A DNA stretch of 64,000 nt, taken from assembly GCF_002934065.1 (NCBI RefSeq), contig NZ_CP018049.1, forward strand, positions 1,672,501-1,736,500, given 5' to 3'. This DNA is from Pseudomonas orientalis (GTDB lineage: Bacteria > Pseudomonadota > Gammaproteobacteria > Pseudomonadales > Pseudomonadaceae). The notes beneath the pieces were generated by a model. That model saw nothing but the letters and a program-made list of their open reading frames with translations. It was not told the origin of the DNA and made no database searches. The stretch's first letter is position 1, and the number at the start of each line of letters is the position of its first letter. Positions 1 through 8,477 of the stretch are shown piece by piece. A program made the translations under genes and the position numbers.

Positions 1-182
1 CATCACTGGCGACCATCCTGCCCCACGCACTGGCCCAGGCGCAGGCCGGGTTGCATGCCGTGGCCATCGAGCCGCCGTTGCCGCACCGCACAGTGGGGCT
101 GCTCAGCCGCAGAGGCGCCTATCGCAGCGCCGCGTGCGCGGCCTTTATCGCGCTGATCAAGGCGCCGCCAGCCACTGACTGA
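1..182 (+). CDS. LysR-family regulator, C-terminal fragment
   Basis: The window opens inside this gene; 59 codons remain in frame 3 before a TGA at 180-182. The visible residues (SLATILPHAL, then AIEPPLPHRTVGLL and the end AFIALIKAPPATD) look like the last beta-alpha units of a LysR effector-binding domain, where 'LP' plus a hydrophobic strand and a final helix are typical. The HTH domain lies outside the window, so target genes cannot be named. Its 3' end overlaps the end of the convergent PheC-like gene by 26 bp. Assignment rests on fold-level resemblance of a short tail, so confidence is moderate. Confidence 0.6.
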   Translation, partial: SLATILPHALAQAQAGLHAVAIEPPLPHRTVGLLSRRGAYRSAACAAFIALIKAPPATD

Positions 183-930
183 CAATGCCGTCGTACACGC
201 CGGTCGCCACGCTCAAATGCAACCACTGGTCGACATAGCTTTTCCACGCCACATCGTCGCGCGGCAGCAGGAAGGCTTTCTGGCTGTACTGCATCTGCCG
301 CTCGGGGTTGACCGCACACAGCCCGGGTTTCTGTTTTTGTTGGTAACGCGCTTCGCTGGCGTCGGTGATCATCACGTCGGCCTTGCCTGCCAGCAGTTCG
401 TCAAAAATGCTCACGTTGTCGTGCAGGCGTATCTGCGCCTGGCTCAACTGGGCGCGGGCAAACGCTTCATTGGTGCCGCCCGCCGGTTCGATCACGCGCA
501 CCTGGGGCTGGTTGATCTGTTCGATGGTCTGGTAACGCTGCACGTCGGTGCAACGCACCAGCGGGATCTTGCCGTCGACACCCAGCGGCTGGCTGAAGAA
601 GGCTTTTTTCTGGCGCTCCAGTGACACCGAAATCCCGCCTACGGCGATGTCGCAGCGTTGGGCCAGAAAGTCCGGCATCAGGGTTTTCCAGGTGGTGGGC
701 ACCCAGGTGATCGTCGCGTTGAGGCTCTTGGCCAGGGACTCGGCCATGGCGATATCAATGCCTTGGTAGCGGCCATCGGCACCCAGTGAGGTGTAAGGCA
801 TGTAGTCGCCGGTGGTGCACACTGTCAGCGTGCCACGCTGGATAACCTCGTCCAGGCGTGACGGGCTGGTATCGGCCAGGGCGGTGGTTGCCACGCTCGC
901 CAGTACACACAGGGCTAGAGAAGCTTTCAT
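157..930 (-). CDS. PheC-like periplasmic protein (cyclohexadienyl dehydratase / solute-binding family 3)
   Basis: A 257-residue protein with a signal peptide (KASLALCVLASVATTALA, then D) and a type 3 solute-binding fold: RGTLTVCTTGDYMPYT opens the first lobe, GIDIAMAESLAKSL follows, and DIAVGGISVSLERQ and GGTNEAFARA are further landmarks. These match, from memory, the Pseudomonas periplasmic cyclohexadienyl dehydratase PheC, which makes phenylpyruvate or phenylalanine from prephenate or arogenate and evolved from amino-acid binding proteins. The order of blocks and the length agree with PheC. No transporter permease or ATPase gene is adjacent in the window, which favours an enzyme over an ABC binding protein. 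ATG 928-930 has AAGGA upstream. An amino-acid binding role remains possible. Confidence 0.75.
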   Translation of the reverse strand: MKASLALCVLASVATTALADTSPSRLDEVIQRGTLTVCTTGDYMPYTSLGADGRYQGIDIAMAESLAKSLNATITWVPTTWKTLMPDFLAQRCDIAVGGISVSLERQKKAFFSQPLGVDGKIPLVRCTDVQRYQTIEQINQPQVRVIEPAGGTNEAFARAQLSQAQIRLHDNVSIFDELLAGKADVMITDASEARYQQKQKPGLCAVNPERQMQYSQKAFLLPRDDVAWKSYVDQWLHLSVATGVYDGIVSQWLAAP

Positions 931-1095
931 GCGGTCGAGTCCTTGGGGCAGGTCGGGCAGTCATTATTTCCAGCGCGGGGCAGGGTGGCAAGGTAGCGGA
1001 TTACCGTGCTGCGGCTTTCGACCTTTTTTTCACGTTGCGGTGGTTAAGCTGCCGATCAAGGTCGTTCACTTCAGCTATATCCACATGAGCACGCG

Positions 1096-1695
1096 ATGTC
1101 GTCACAACCTCCATCCTCGATCGAGACCGAATTCACCGAGCGCTATGACCGTGAGCATGCCAGGGTGTGTGGTGACACGTGTCCGCCTGGGCTGTTGCAG
1201 CGCCTGGCTGCGTGGCGCGATGCGCGGTTGGTGCGCCATGCGTTGAAGGTCGCCGGGGAGCCTGGATTGATCCTCGACCTGGCCTGCGGCTCCGGACGGT
1301 TCTGGCCGGTGCTGGCAGAGCATGTCAATCGGGTGATCCTGGCATCGGACCATTCCCCGCAAATGCTCGACCATGCCCGCACCCATCACCCGGCGGCGTT
1401 GCTCAAACGGGTCAAGACATTCCCCGGCTCGGCGTTTTCCATTGGGCTGTCGGCCAATGCGGTGGATTGCATCTTCTGCCTGGAGTTGTTTCGTCATGCG
1501 CCCGATACCGAGGTGCGCCTGGCCTTGCTGCGCGAATTCCATCGGGTCAGTCGCGACACCGTGATTGTGTCCGTGGACGCACGTACGCCGGTTGAGGAGG
1601 AGTTTCGCCAGGCCGGCTTCAAGGTCTTGAATCACCGGGAGTTCCTGCCCGGCTCCAAACTCTGGTGTGTTTACGTCCTGCGTAAGAAGGGATAA
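1096..1695 (+). CDS. Class I SAM-dependent methyltransferase
   Basis: A 199-residue soluble protein. Motif I is clear (LILDLACGSGRFWPVL, about residues 58-73), followed by an acidic motif II (ILASDHSPQML) and the post-I strand VDCIFCLELFRH, which is the layout of a Rossmann-fold methyltransferase of the Methyltransf_11 kind. The substrate cannot be told from sequence: small-molecule, lipid and protein targets are all possible. The ATG at 1096 has only a weak ribosome binding site; no better in-frame start is seen. It lies upstream of rnd with a 120-bp gap holding a TATACT -10-like hexamer at 1785-1790, so the two are probably separate transcripts. Confidence 0.75.
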   Translation: MSSQPPSSIETEFTERYDREHARVCGDTCPPGLLQRLAAWRDARLVRHALKVAGEPGLILDLACGSGRFWPVLAEHVNRVILASDHSPQMLDHARTHHPAALLKRVKTFPGSAFSIGLSANAVDCIFCLELFRHAPDTEVRLALLREFHRVSRDTVIVSVDARTPVEEEFRQAGFKVLNHREFLPGSKLWCVYVLRKKG

Positions 1696-1817
1696 CTCCC
1701 GCCTGTCGGATTATTCCTCATAGTCTGTCTGAGTTTTCATGGTTGCCTGTGCACTGCGGATGCTCGCAAGTCCCTTTCGCGATATATACTGCGCGCCATT
1801 CTTCAAGGGAGAGCCGT

Positions 1818-2951
1818 GTGGCCATCGATATTCACTGGATCTGCGACAACGATAGCCTCGGCCAGCATTGCGCCCAATGGCAGCAGTTGCCATTCGTCGC
1901 CCTCGACACCGAATTCATGCGGGTCGACACCTTCTATCCCATTGCCGGGCTGATCCAGATCGGTGATGGCGTGCGCGCTTACCTGATCGATCCCCTGACC
2001 ATCGACAACTGGCAACCCCTGGCCGCCTTGCTGGAAAACCCGGGCGTGATCAAGGTGGTGCATGCCTGCAGCGAAGACCTGGAAGTGCTGTTGCGCCTGA
2101 CCGGCAGCCTGCCGGCGCCGTTGTTCGACACTCAGTTGGCGGCGGCTTACCTGAACCTGGGCTTCTCCATGGGTTACTCGCGACTGGTGCAGGCGGTGCT
2201 TGATATCGACCTGCCCAAGGGCGAGACGCGCTCGGACTGGCTGCAGCGGCCCTTGTCCGAAACCCAGGTGAGCTATGCTGCCGAAGATGCCGTGCACCTG
2301 GCCGAGGTCTACATCCGCCTGCGCCCGCAATTGAGCGATGACAAATACGCCTGGGTACTGGAAGACGGTGCCGAACTGGTGGCCAACCTGCGCCGCGAAG
2401 TCGACCCGTACGAGGTCTACCGCGACGCCAAGCTGGCGTGGAAACTGTCCCGCGCCCAGCTCGCCGTATTGCGTGAACTGTGCGCCTGGCGCGAGCAGCA
2501 GGCCCGCGCCCGTGACCTGCCGCGCAACCGCATCATTCGTGAGCACTCGTTATGGCCCCTGGCCAAATCCCAGCCGGATAACCTCGCTGCCCTGGGCAAG
2601 ATCGAGGACATGCACCCGCGCACCGTGCGTCAGGATGGCCAGTTCCTGCTCGACCTGATCAAGCGCGCGGGCAGCGTGCCCATGGACCAATGGCCGCCCG
2701 CCGTGCCTGAGCCGCTGCCGGTCGACGCCGCCGCGCTGATCAAGCAACTGCGCGCCCTGGGCCAGACGTTCGCCGAGCGCCTGGACATGGCACCGGAACT
2801 GATGCTGCGCAAGAAAACCCTCGAAGCCCTGGTTAAAAGTGGCTACCCCGATGGGCCTTACCAATTACCCGATTCGCTGCGTGGCTGGCGTCGCGAATTG
2901 ATGGGCCAGGCGCTGCTCGACAGCCTGGCCAATGCCGGAGAACAGCCTTGA
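1818..2951 (+). CDS. rnd: Ribonuclease D
   Basis: A 377-residue 3'-5' exoribonuclease that trims tRNA and other stable RNA precursors. The DEDDy exonuclease core is visible: [10 protein letters not shown] supplies the first D and [13 protein letters not shown] the second D, and [10 protein letters not shown] the Y and last D. Two HRDC-like helical regions follow from about residue 210. Length agrees with E. coli Rnd (375). The start is GTG 1818, preceded by AAGGGAG at 1807-1813; the longer upstream reading frame lacks family similarity. The stop overlaps the TTG start of the YcgL gene (TTGA), so the two are translationally coupled. Confidence 0.95.
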   Translation: MAIDIHWICDNDSLGQHCAQWQQLPFVALDTEFMRVDTFYPIAGLIQIGDGVRAYLIDPLTIDNWQPLAALLENPGVIKVVHACSEDLEVLLRLTGSLPAPLFDTQLAAAYLNLGFSMGYSRLVQAVLDIDLPKGETRSDWLQRPLSETQVSYAAEDAVHLAEVYIRLRPQLSDDKYAWVLEDGAELVANLRREVDPYEVYRDAKLAWKLSRAQLAVLRELCAWREQQARARDLPRNRIIREHSLWPLAKSQPDNLAALGKIEDMHPRTVRQDGQFLLDLIKRAGSVPMDQWPPAVPEPLPVDAAALIKQLRALGQTFAERLDMAPELMLRKKTLEALVKSGYPDGPYQLPDSLRGWRRELMGQALLDSLANAGEQP

Positions 2952-3241
2952 AACGTATCTGCTCGATTTATCGCAGCCTGAAAAAAGACGGCATGTACCT
3001 CTATGTCCTCAAGAGCGACGCCCTGGAGCGGGTGCCGGAGCCGTTGATGGTCGCTTTCGGCAAGCCGCATCACGCCTTCGACATGGTGCTGACACCCGAG
3101 CGCAAACTGTCGCGCGAGGACATCGCCGTGGTCCTGGAAAACCTCGACAAGCAGGGCTATCACCTGCAAATGCCGCCCGCCGAGGACGAGTACATCGAGC
3201 ACCTGCCTGAAGAGCTGCTGCGCCGCAACGACCCGATGTGA
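2948..3241 (+). CDS. ycgL: YcgL domain protein
   Basis: A 97-residue protein of the YcgL (DUF709) family, seen from [19 protein letters not shown] at the N-terminus and the later GFDM-like and [10 protein letters not shown] segments. The family is a small alpha/beta fold of unknown biochemical role common in gamma-proteobacteria. The start is an unusual TTG at 2948-2950, overlapping the rnd stop as TTGA, with GGAG at 2937-2940 giving normal spacing. The next in-frame ATG lies after residue 14 and would remove the conserved N-terminus. Coupling to rnd suggests an RNA-related role, but that is inference from position only. Confidence 0.9.
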   Translation: MKRICSIYRSLKKDGMYLYVLKSDALERVPEPLMVAFGKPHHAFDMVLTPERKLSREDIAVVLENLDKQGYHLQMPPAEDEYIEHLPEELLRRNDPM

Positions 3242-3348
3242 TCGATCAGCGCCCGTATCAGGGCGCAGGCTTGAATGGAATTGTATTAGAGGACGGTGGC
3301 CGTAAGGATGCGGGCGGCCGTCTGCACTGTTTTTGAAAGGTTTGAACC

Positions 3349-4281
3349 ATGCGTGTTCTGATTGCTGAACAGGATCACCCGCTCTACGCCCAATTGCTTC
3401 GCGACGCCGCGCCGGACCTTGAGGTACTGACCAGCGGCGATTCGGCCGAACTCTCACGCCTGGCCGCCGATTGCCCGGTGTGGCTGGGCCAGCCGGACCT
3501 GCTGGCGACGCTGTTGCGCCAGGGCCATCATCCGCAATGGTTGCAGTCGACCTGGGCCGGTATCACGCCACTGCTGGCCGAGGGCCTGCCGCGTGATTAT
3601 CGCCTGACCCGAGCGGTCGGCATCTTTGGCCAGGTCATGGCCGAATTCGTCCTCACCTATATGCTGGGACACGAACGTGAAGTGTTGGCGCGGCTGGTCA
3701 GCCAGGTCGAGCGCAAGTGGGACAGTCGCCAGGGCCAGAGCCTGGCCGGGCGCAAGGTGCTGGTGGTCGGCACCGGCGACATTGGCCAGCGTGTGGCGCA
3801 GTTCTTGCTGCCATTTGGCGTCAAGCTGTATGGCATCGCCAGCCAGGCCCGCGAGCAGGCGCCATTTATTGAAGTCGCCGGGCTCGATCAATTGGGCCGG
3901 CTGGTGGGCGAGGTGGATTATGTGATCAACCTGCTGCCCAACACCCCTGACACCCATGACCTGTACGACGCCGCACTGTTCAAGCAATTCAAGCCGACCG
4001 CCTTGTTCATCAACGTCGGGCGCGGTGTGGCGGTGGTGGATGCCGATCTGGTCGAAGCCCTCAAGGAGGGACATCTGGCCGGAGCGGTGATCGACGTCTG
4101 TCGCCAGGAGCCGCTGCCGCAACGCCACCCGTTCTGGACGGCGTGGGGCTTGTTGTTGACCGGGCACAGCTCGGCCCCGACCTCGCCGGCAATGATGGTG
4201 GAGTTGTTCGTGCAGAACGTGCGTGCGTACCAGGCTAAACAAGCCCTGCGCGGGGAAGTAAGCTTCGAGCGCGGCTACTGA
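3349..4281 (+). CDS. D-2-hydroxyacid dehydrogenase
   Basis: A 310-residue NAD(P)-dependent oxidoreductase of the D-isomer specific 2-hydroxyacid dehydrogenase family. The dinucleotide site is VLVVGTGDIGQRVAQFL (about residues 134-150). The catalytic triad is placed as usual: Arg in INVGRGVAVVD, Glu in VCRQEPLP and His in LLTGHSSAP. Members reduce glyoxylate, hydroxypyruvate or other 2-oxoacids; the exact substrate is not readable here. It has its own leader after ycgL (107 bp, with AGG upstream of ATG 3349) and ends just before a REPIN. It is clearly distinct from pdxB, a relative at 29.5 kb. Confidence 0.88.
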   Translation: MRVLIAEQDHPLYAQLLRDAAPDLEVLTSGDSAELSRLAADCPVWLGQPDLLATLLRQGHHPQWLQSTWAGITPLLAEGLPRDYRLTRAVGIFGQVMAEFVLTYMLGHEREVLARLVSQVERKWDSRQGQSLAGRKVLVVGTGDIGQRVAQFLLPFGVKLYGIASQAREQAPFIEVAGLDQLGRLVGEVDYVINLLPNTPDTHDLYDAALFKQFKPTALFINVGRGVAVVDADLVEALKEGHLAGAVIDVCRQEPLPQRHPFWTAWGLLLTGHSSAPTSPAMMVELFVQNVRAYQAKQALRGEVSFERGY

Positions 4282-4296
4282 TACGACGCGGTAAAA

Positions 4297-4388
4297 ATGT
4301 GGGAGGGGGCTTGCCCCCGATAGCAGTGTGTCAGTCAATGCATAAGTTGGCTGATCCACCGCAATCGGGGGCAAACCCCCTCCCACAT
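4297..4388. repeat. REPIN, GGGGGCTTGCCCCC type
   Basis: Two inverted REP units, TGTGGGAGGGGGCTTGCCCC at 4298 and its inverted partner ending TCCCACAT at 4388, are separated by a variable spacer. Each unit can form its own hairpin and the pair forms a larger one. The right unit has one change (CAAACCCCC). It lies between the convergent dehydrogenase and nitroreductase genes. Confidence 0.95.
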
Positions 4389-4404
4389 GGGGTATGCGCA
4401 TAAC

Positions 4405-4989
4405 TCAGAGAGTGAAATCGCCTTCCGATACCAGCTCGCTCAGCGGCTTGCGCGGGCTTGGCGCTTCGCGGCCTTGCAGGTACTCGGGCAGGCTCGACTT
4501 GTCGCCAAGCTTGCCCACTGCCACGGCGGCGTGCAGCGCATAGCCTGCGGGGATCTTCAGCTCTTTGCGGGTCAGTTCCTGATCGAAGCCGGCCATGCCA
4601 TGGGTGTGCCAGCCGGTGAGGCTGGCTTGCAAGGCCAGGTGAGCCCAGGCGGCGCCGGTGTCGAAGGTGTGCCACAGGGCCGGGGTTTCTTCCGTGGCGC
4701 CGGGGGCGATAAAGTCGGTCTTCGAGGCGATGATCACCAGTGCCGACGCATGCTGCGCCCAGCCCCGGTTGAACTCGTTGAGCAAACCCAGGAAGCGCTC
4801 CCAGTCCGGCGTGTCGCGGCGGGCGTAGAGAAAGCGCCAGGGCTGCGAGTTGTAAGCCGAAGGTGCCCAGCGCGCCGCCTCGAAGAAGCTCAGCAGGGTT
4901 TCCCGGGAGATGCTCTCGCCGGTGAAGGCGCGAGGCGACCAGCGTTCGGTGAACTGGGTGTGGATCGGATAGTCGGCAACACGGGTCAT
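4405..4989 (-). CDS. Nitroreductase family protein
   Basis: A 194-residue FMN-dependent oxidoreductase of the nitroreductase superfamily. The N-terminal FMN-phosphate segment RWSPRAFTG and the AARWAPSAYNSQPWRF block are characteristic, and a C-terminal GYALHAAVAVGK segment closes the fold. Likely activity is NAD(P)H-dependent reduction of nitro or quinone compounds; the natural substrate is unknown. ATG 4987-4989 is chosen because CAGGA lies at proper spacing before it and homology begins there; an upstream ATG would add 15 unrelated residues. It ends next to a REPIN and is divergent from ycgN. Confidence 0.88.
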   Translation of the reverse strand: MTRVADYPIHTQFTERWSPRAFTGESISRETLLSFFEAARWAPSAYNSQPWRFLYARRDTPDWERFLGLLNEFNRGWAQHASALVIIASKTDFIAPGATEETPALWHTFDTGAAWAHLALQASLTGWHTHGMAGFDQELTRKELKIPAGYALHAAVAVGKLGDKSSLPEYLQGREAPSPRKPLSELVSEGDFTL

Positions 4990-5142
4990 GAGCAGTTCCT
5001 GATCGTCAATTCGGCGCTCAAAACTACTGCGCAACTCCTAGACTGACAAGCGTTGTTACACCGCCAGTCGCAAGCGCTTGGCCCCAAGGGGCTTGGGCAC
5101 TAGACTGGCGGCCTTTGAACCTACCGATACTGATGCAGAGCC

Positions 5143-5592
5143 ATGGCCGCCAAAGTCGAACCTTTCTGGATACGCAAAACCCTCGAACACCTCGACCAGG
5201 AGGAATGGGAATCGCTGTGCGACGGCTGTGGCCTGTGCTGCCTGCAAAAGCTTGAGGATGAAGACGACAACAGCGTCTATTACACGCGCATCGCCTGCAA
5301 ACTGCTGGACCTGAAAACCTGCCAGTGCACCGACTATCCCAATCGTCGGGCGTCGGTGCCGGACTGCATCCAGCTCACGCCTGGGCAGGCCGACCAGTTC
5401 AAGTGGCTGCCGCCCACCTGCGGCTATCGCCTGGTCAGCGAGCGCAAGGATTTGCCGTTGTGGCACCACCTGGTCTGCGGCGACCGCGACGCCGTGCACC
5501 ACGAACGCATTTCCCAGTCCGGGCGCATGCTCAGCGAAGGCAGCGTGCCAGAGGACGACTGGGAGGATTACCTGATCTTCCGCGCGGGTTAA
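5143..5592 (+). CDS. ycgN: YcgN family cysteine-cluster protein
   Basis: A 149-residue protein of the YcgN (UPF0260) group in the CxxCxxCC Zn/Fe-chelating superfamily. The motif is explicit: [11 protein letters not shown] near residues 27-37, with further cysteines in [18 protein letters not shown] and PTCGYRL. These probably bind a metal or an iron-sulfur cluster; the function is not established. It is followed 12 bp later by the gene at 5605, so the two are likely cotranscribed. The start has a weak upstream ribosome site (GCAGAG). Family identity is secure, biochemical role is not. Confidence 0.92.
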   Translation: MAAKVEPFWIRKTLEHLDQEEWESLCDGCGLCCLQKLEDEDDNSVYYTRIACKLLDLKTCQCTDYPNRRASVPDCIQLTPGQADQFKWLPPTCGYRLVSERKDLPLWHHLVCGDRDAVHHERISQSGRMLSEGSVPEDDWEDYLIFRAG

Positions 5593-5604
5593 CCAGGAGT
5601 GCGT

Positions 5605-6825
5605 ATGAAGGTGGGATTCACGCTGGCGACAGTGGCGCTGTTACTGGGGCTGAGCATGCCGGCGTGGAGCGCCAAAAAAGTCGACCTGGATTACCACGTC
5701 AAACTTCTGCCCCAGAGCGATCAGGCCGAAGTGCGCGTGAGCCTGTCCCAGGGCTCTGCGGTGCGCAGCCTGGATTTCGACCTTGGCCGCGACGGCGACT
5801 ACAGCGATTTCAAGGCCGATGGGCAATGGAAGGTCGATGGTCATCGGGGTCACTGGCAACCCAGCGCCGACAAGGCCAGCCTGACCTACCGCGTACGTCT
5901 GGGCCACGCGCACAAACCCGGCACCTACGAAGCGCGCATGACGCCGGCCTGGGCGCTGTTTCGCGGCGACGACCTGGTGCCCACCGCACGGCTGGACCAG
6001 CAGGAGGGTGTCGAGCTGGTCGCGCGCCTGATCTTCGACCTGCCGCCGGGTTGGAACAGCATCGAGACCGCCTGGCCGCGTATCGGCAAGAACAGGTTTC
6101 GCATCGACAACGTGTCCCGCCTGTTCGACCGCCCCACCGGCTGGATGCTCGCCGGTAGCCTGGGCAGCCGGCGCATGCGCCTGGGGCAGACCGACGTCAC
6201 CGTGACCTCGCCCAAGGGCCAGGGCATGCGGCGCATGGATGTGCTGACGCTGCTGACCTTTGTATGGCCGCAAGTGGAAGCCGCATTCCCGCGCCACCCA
6301 GCCAAACTGCTGGTGGTGGGCGCCAGCGACCCGATGCGCCGTGGCGCCTTTTCGGCGCGTGACTCGGTCTACCTCAACAGCCGCACGCCGCTGGTCAGTG
6401 AAGACGGCAGCAGCCCGTTGATCCGCGAAGTGGTGCAGGCCATTGCCCGTTTCAATGACCACGACACCAGTGACTGGATCAGCGAAGGCCTGGCCCGTTA
6501 CTACTCCATTGAACTGGTACGCCGCGCCGGTGGGATCACCGACGAGCGGTATCAGGCGATACAGACGCGCCTGACCAAGGAGGGCAAGGCTGTGACCAGC
6601 CTGCGTGGCGAACACGTCAGTGGCGCAACAGTGTCACGGGCGGTGGTGGTGTTGCAGGAACTGGACCGCGAGATCCGCGTGAAGACCCATAACAAGCGCT
6701 CGCTGGATGACCTGGCGCAAGCGGTGATGCGCGCGGGCAGCGTGACCACGAAGGAATTTGTGCAACTGGCCGAGCGCATCATTGACGGTTCATCCGCCGT
6801 ACTCGACAGCAAGCTGCTGCAGTAA
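5605..6825 (+). CDS. Periplasmic protein resembling an inactive M61/gluzincin peptidase
   Basis: A 406-residue exported protein: signal peptide VGFTLATVALLLGLSMPAWS cut near SA-KK, an N-terminal beta-rich region, and a helical C-terminal half. Residues 271-300 (PLIREVVQAI then DWISEGLARYYS) align by eye with the gluzincin motif HExxH...E: the first His position is Arg274, Glu275 is kept, the second His position is Gln278, and the distal Glu294 sits in the usual SEG context followed by LVRRAGGIT, as in M61 enzymes. The zinc ligands therefore seem lost. ATG 5605 has AGGAG six bases upstream; the GTG at 5599 lies inside that site. Pairing with ycgN suggests a shared transcript. Confidence 0.7.
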   Translation: MKVGFTLATVALLLGLSMPAWSAKKVDLDYHVKLLPQSDQAEVRVSLSQGSAVRSLDFDLGRDGDYSDFKADGQWKVDGHRGHWQPSADKASLTYRVRLGHAHKPGTYEARMTPAWALFRGDDLVPTARLDQQEGVELVARLIFDLPPGWNSIETAWPRIGKNRFRIDNVSRLFDRPTGWMLAGSLGSRRMRLGQTDVTVTSPKGQGMRRMDVLTLLTFVWPQVEAAFPRHPAKLLVVGASDPMRRGAFSARDSVYLNSRTPLVSEDGSSPLIREVVQAIARFNDHDTSDWISEGLARYYSIELVRRAGGITDERYQAIQTRLTKEGKAVTSLRGEHVSGATVSRAVVVLQELDREIRVKTHNKRSLDDLAQAVMRAGSVTTKEFVQLAERIIDGSSAVLDSKLLQ

Positions 6826-6847
6826 TCTTAAAATCCTGCACAAAACA

Positions 6848-6940
6848 AATGTGGGAGGGGGCTTGCCCCCGATAGCAGAGTGTCAGCCAGCAACTCTTCC
6901 GCTGACCCACCGCTATCGGGGGCAAGCCCCCTCCCACATT
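6848..6940. repeat. REPIN, GGGGGCTTGCCCCC type
   Basis: AAATGTGGGAGGGGGCTTGC begins at 6848 and the inverted partner ends CCCACATTT at 6940. It separates the convergent genes ending at 6825 and 6969, consistent with REPIN placement at gene ends. Confidence 0.95.
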
Positions 6941-6968
6941 TAAATCTCCAGCGGCCCGATTACTCGGC

Positions 6969-7319
6969 TCAGCCCGGGGTTTTCACCGCTTTTTCAGCCG
7001 CCACTTCAGCCTTGGTCTTCAAGTTCTTCAGCTCCGCGCCCGCCCGCTCGATCTTCGTGCGTACGCTGTTCATTTCCTGGCGGCCTTGCTCCAGCTTGTC
7101 CTTGAGCGAGCTGTGGCCGGTAAAACCGCGTGCCAGCGCCACGCCGCCAATCGCCACCTGGATCAGCCCGAAGAGCCCGCCACGGCGCAGGCCTTTGCCG
7201 ACCATCATCACGCCACCGGCCACCGAGCCGATGCGTTCCCAGCCGTGCACATTCTGGGGGCGCTGCTCGTCCGGCTGCAGGTGTTCAATCACAGGTCGCA
7301 GGGTTTTGCTGTCGCTCAT
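6969..7319 (-). CDS. Small membrane protein with C-terminal helix (DUF2892-like)
   Basis: A 116-residue protein. Residues 27-68 carry two short glycine-rich hydrophobic stretches (IGSVAGGVMMVGKGL and GLFGLIQVAIGGVALARGF), resembling the YgaP-type DUF2892 two-helix membrane unit. The last 45 residues (KDKLEQGRQEMNSVRTKIER and onward) are charged and have heptad spacing, so a coiled coil is likely in the cytoplasm. GGAG precedes ATG 7317-7319. The role is unknown; DUF2892 assignment is from pattern only. Confidence 0.65.
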   Translation of the reverse strand: MSDSKTLRPVIEHLQPDEQRPQNVHGWERIGSVAGGVMMVGKGLRRGGLFGLIQVAIGGVALARGFTGHSSLKDKLEQGRQEMNSVRTKIERAGAELKNLKTKAEVAAEKAVKTPG

Positions 7320-7399
7320 GATCCGTCTCCAACAAAGGCAAGTGTCATTAGCTGACTGTTCGCAAGGGCCGCTTGTTCCCGCTATTTGAATACCTGATT

Positions 7400-7867
7400 T
7401 CAGTACTTCGGGCCCGAGCGGGTGTTATTGCCCTTGGCCAGGCGGTCGTAGAGCACCACGTTGACGGTGGCGGCGAGGTTCATGCAGCCGGTGGTCGGGA
7501 TGTAGACCACGTCCTCGCACCAGTCGCGGATCTCTTTGTCCAGCGAGCCGTCTTCGGGGCCGAAGATGTACAGCGCGCGGTCGGGGTGGGTGTATTCGGG
7601 CAGCGGGCGGGCGCCTTCCACCAGCTCCACGGCGACGGGGATGCAGCCCAGGGGCAGGATCTTCTTCAGGTCATCGATGCCGATCAGCGGAATGTCGTGA
7701 TGCACCTTCTTGGTGTCGGTGATGAAGTCCCGCGCGCGCTCGTAACGCGCGCCGGTATAGAACACCGAAGCCACGCCGTAGCAGCCGGCGGCGCGCATGA
7801 CCGAGCCGACATTTTCGGGGGATTTGGGGTTATACAGACCGATGCAGCTGTAGCGTTTATTGCCCAC
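7400..7867 (-). CDS. TrmH-family (SPOUT) RNA methyltransferase
   Basis: A 155-residue single-domain SPOUT enzyme. Motif 1 is IGLYNPKSPENVGSVMRAA with the conserved Asn-Val-Gly-Ser; motif 2 is ALYIFGPEDGSL; motif 3 is VYIPTTGCMNLAATVNVVLY. This is the trefoil-knot SAM site of RNA 2'-O-methyltransferases. Target RNA is not determinable. The start is taken as GTG 7867 because homologous proteins begin at GNKRYSC; the ribosome site is weak (AAGG), and the upstream in-frame extension runs through a REP element and is not credible as protein. Confidence 0.85.
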   Translation of the reverse strand: MGNKRYSCIGLYNPKSPENVGSVMRAAGCYGVASVFYTGARYERARDFITDTKKVHHDIPLIGIDDLKKILPLGCIPVAVELVEGARPLPEYTHPDRALYIFGPEDGSLDKEIRDWCEDVVYIPTTGCMNLAATVNVVLYDRLAKGNNTRSGPKY

Positions 7868-7932
7868 GGGGAAGGGTGCCTTGCAGGAAAAACCGCGATT
7901 ATACGGTCTTGGGCAGTGTGGTGCTTGGGCGA

Positions 7933-8020
7933 TCGCTATCGGCGGCAAGTCGAATCGTCGCACCGCCCCTCCCACAGGGTAATGCATTCCAAAATGTGGG
8001 AGGGGGCTTGCCCCCGATGA
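7933..8020. repeat. Inverted pair of two different REP types
   Basis: Left unit 7933-7975 is on the minus strand a variant with an enlarged loop (GGCGG TGCGACGATTCGACTT GCCGCC), unlike the other repeats here. Right unit 7993-8018 is the standard AATGTGGGAGGGGGCTTGC type. The order is opposite to a normal REPIN: the GTGGGAG ends face each other across a 17-bp gap. It lies between the SPOUT gene start and the end of the HNH gene. Confidence 0.8.
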
Positions 8021-8043
8021 GGCCAGTACAGCCAACGATGATC

Positions 8044-8418
8044 TCAGTCGTCTTTCTTCATCAACCCCGCCAACGCCGCAAACGGGTTGTGCGTCGCCTT
8101 GGCAATCGTCGGGCTGCTGGTGGAGCCTTCGCCGAAGTACTGCTGGTCGGTGTAGCGCGAATGCTCGTTGTCATGGCAGTACAGGCACAGCAGTTCCCAG
8201 TTGGAGCCGTCCTGGGGATTGTCGTCATGATTGTGGTTGCGGTGGTGCACGGTCAGTTCGCTCAGGCGCTTGCCGGCGAATTCACGGGCGCAGCGGCCGC
8301 ACACGTGGGGGTACATTTTCAGGGCTTTGTCGCGGTAGCCCATTTCCCGGTCGCGCTGGGCATCGGCGAGGATGCGGTCCAGCTTGGCGGTGTGGGAGGG
8401 CGGGTTGGTCGAGCTCAT
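8044..8418 (-). CDS. yajD: HNH nuclease family protein YajD
   Basis: A 124-residue protein with an intact HNH site: HVCGRCAREF supplies the first zinc cysteines, LTVHHRNHNHDDNP the His-His and Asn region, and ELLCLYCHDNEHSR the second cysteine pair and final His. That is the layout of E. coli YajD. A DNA-cutting activity is implied by the fold but the physiological role is unknown. Two tandem ATG codons (8421 and 8418) follow AGGAG; the second has the better spacing and is used here. Confidence 0.88.
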   Translation of the reverse strand: MSSTNPPSHTAKLDRILADAQRDREMGYRDKALKMYPHVCGRCAREFAGKRLSELTVHHRNHNHDDNPQDGSNWELLCLYCHDNEHSRYTDQQYFGEGSTSSPTIAKATHNPFAALAGLMKKDD

Positions 8419-8477
8419 CATGGCTCCTGGCTATTGGGTGGTCACGGACAGGTTGATTCTAGCTAATCACAGCGCAA

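Noticed and set aside
7868..8035. Upstream extension of the SPOUT methyltransferase to an ATG at 8035
   Set aside because: The added 56 residues are translated REP sequence and have no family similarity; GTG 7867 fits homologue starts.
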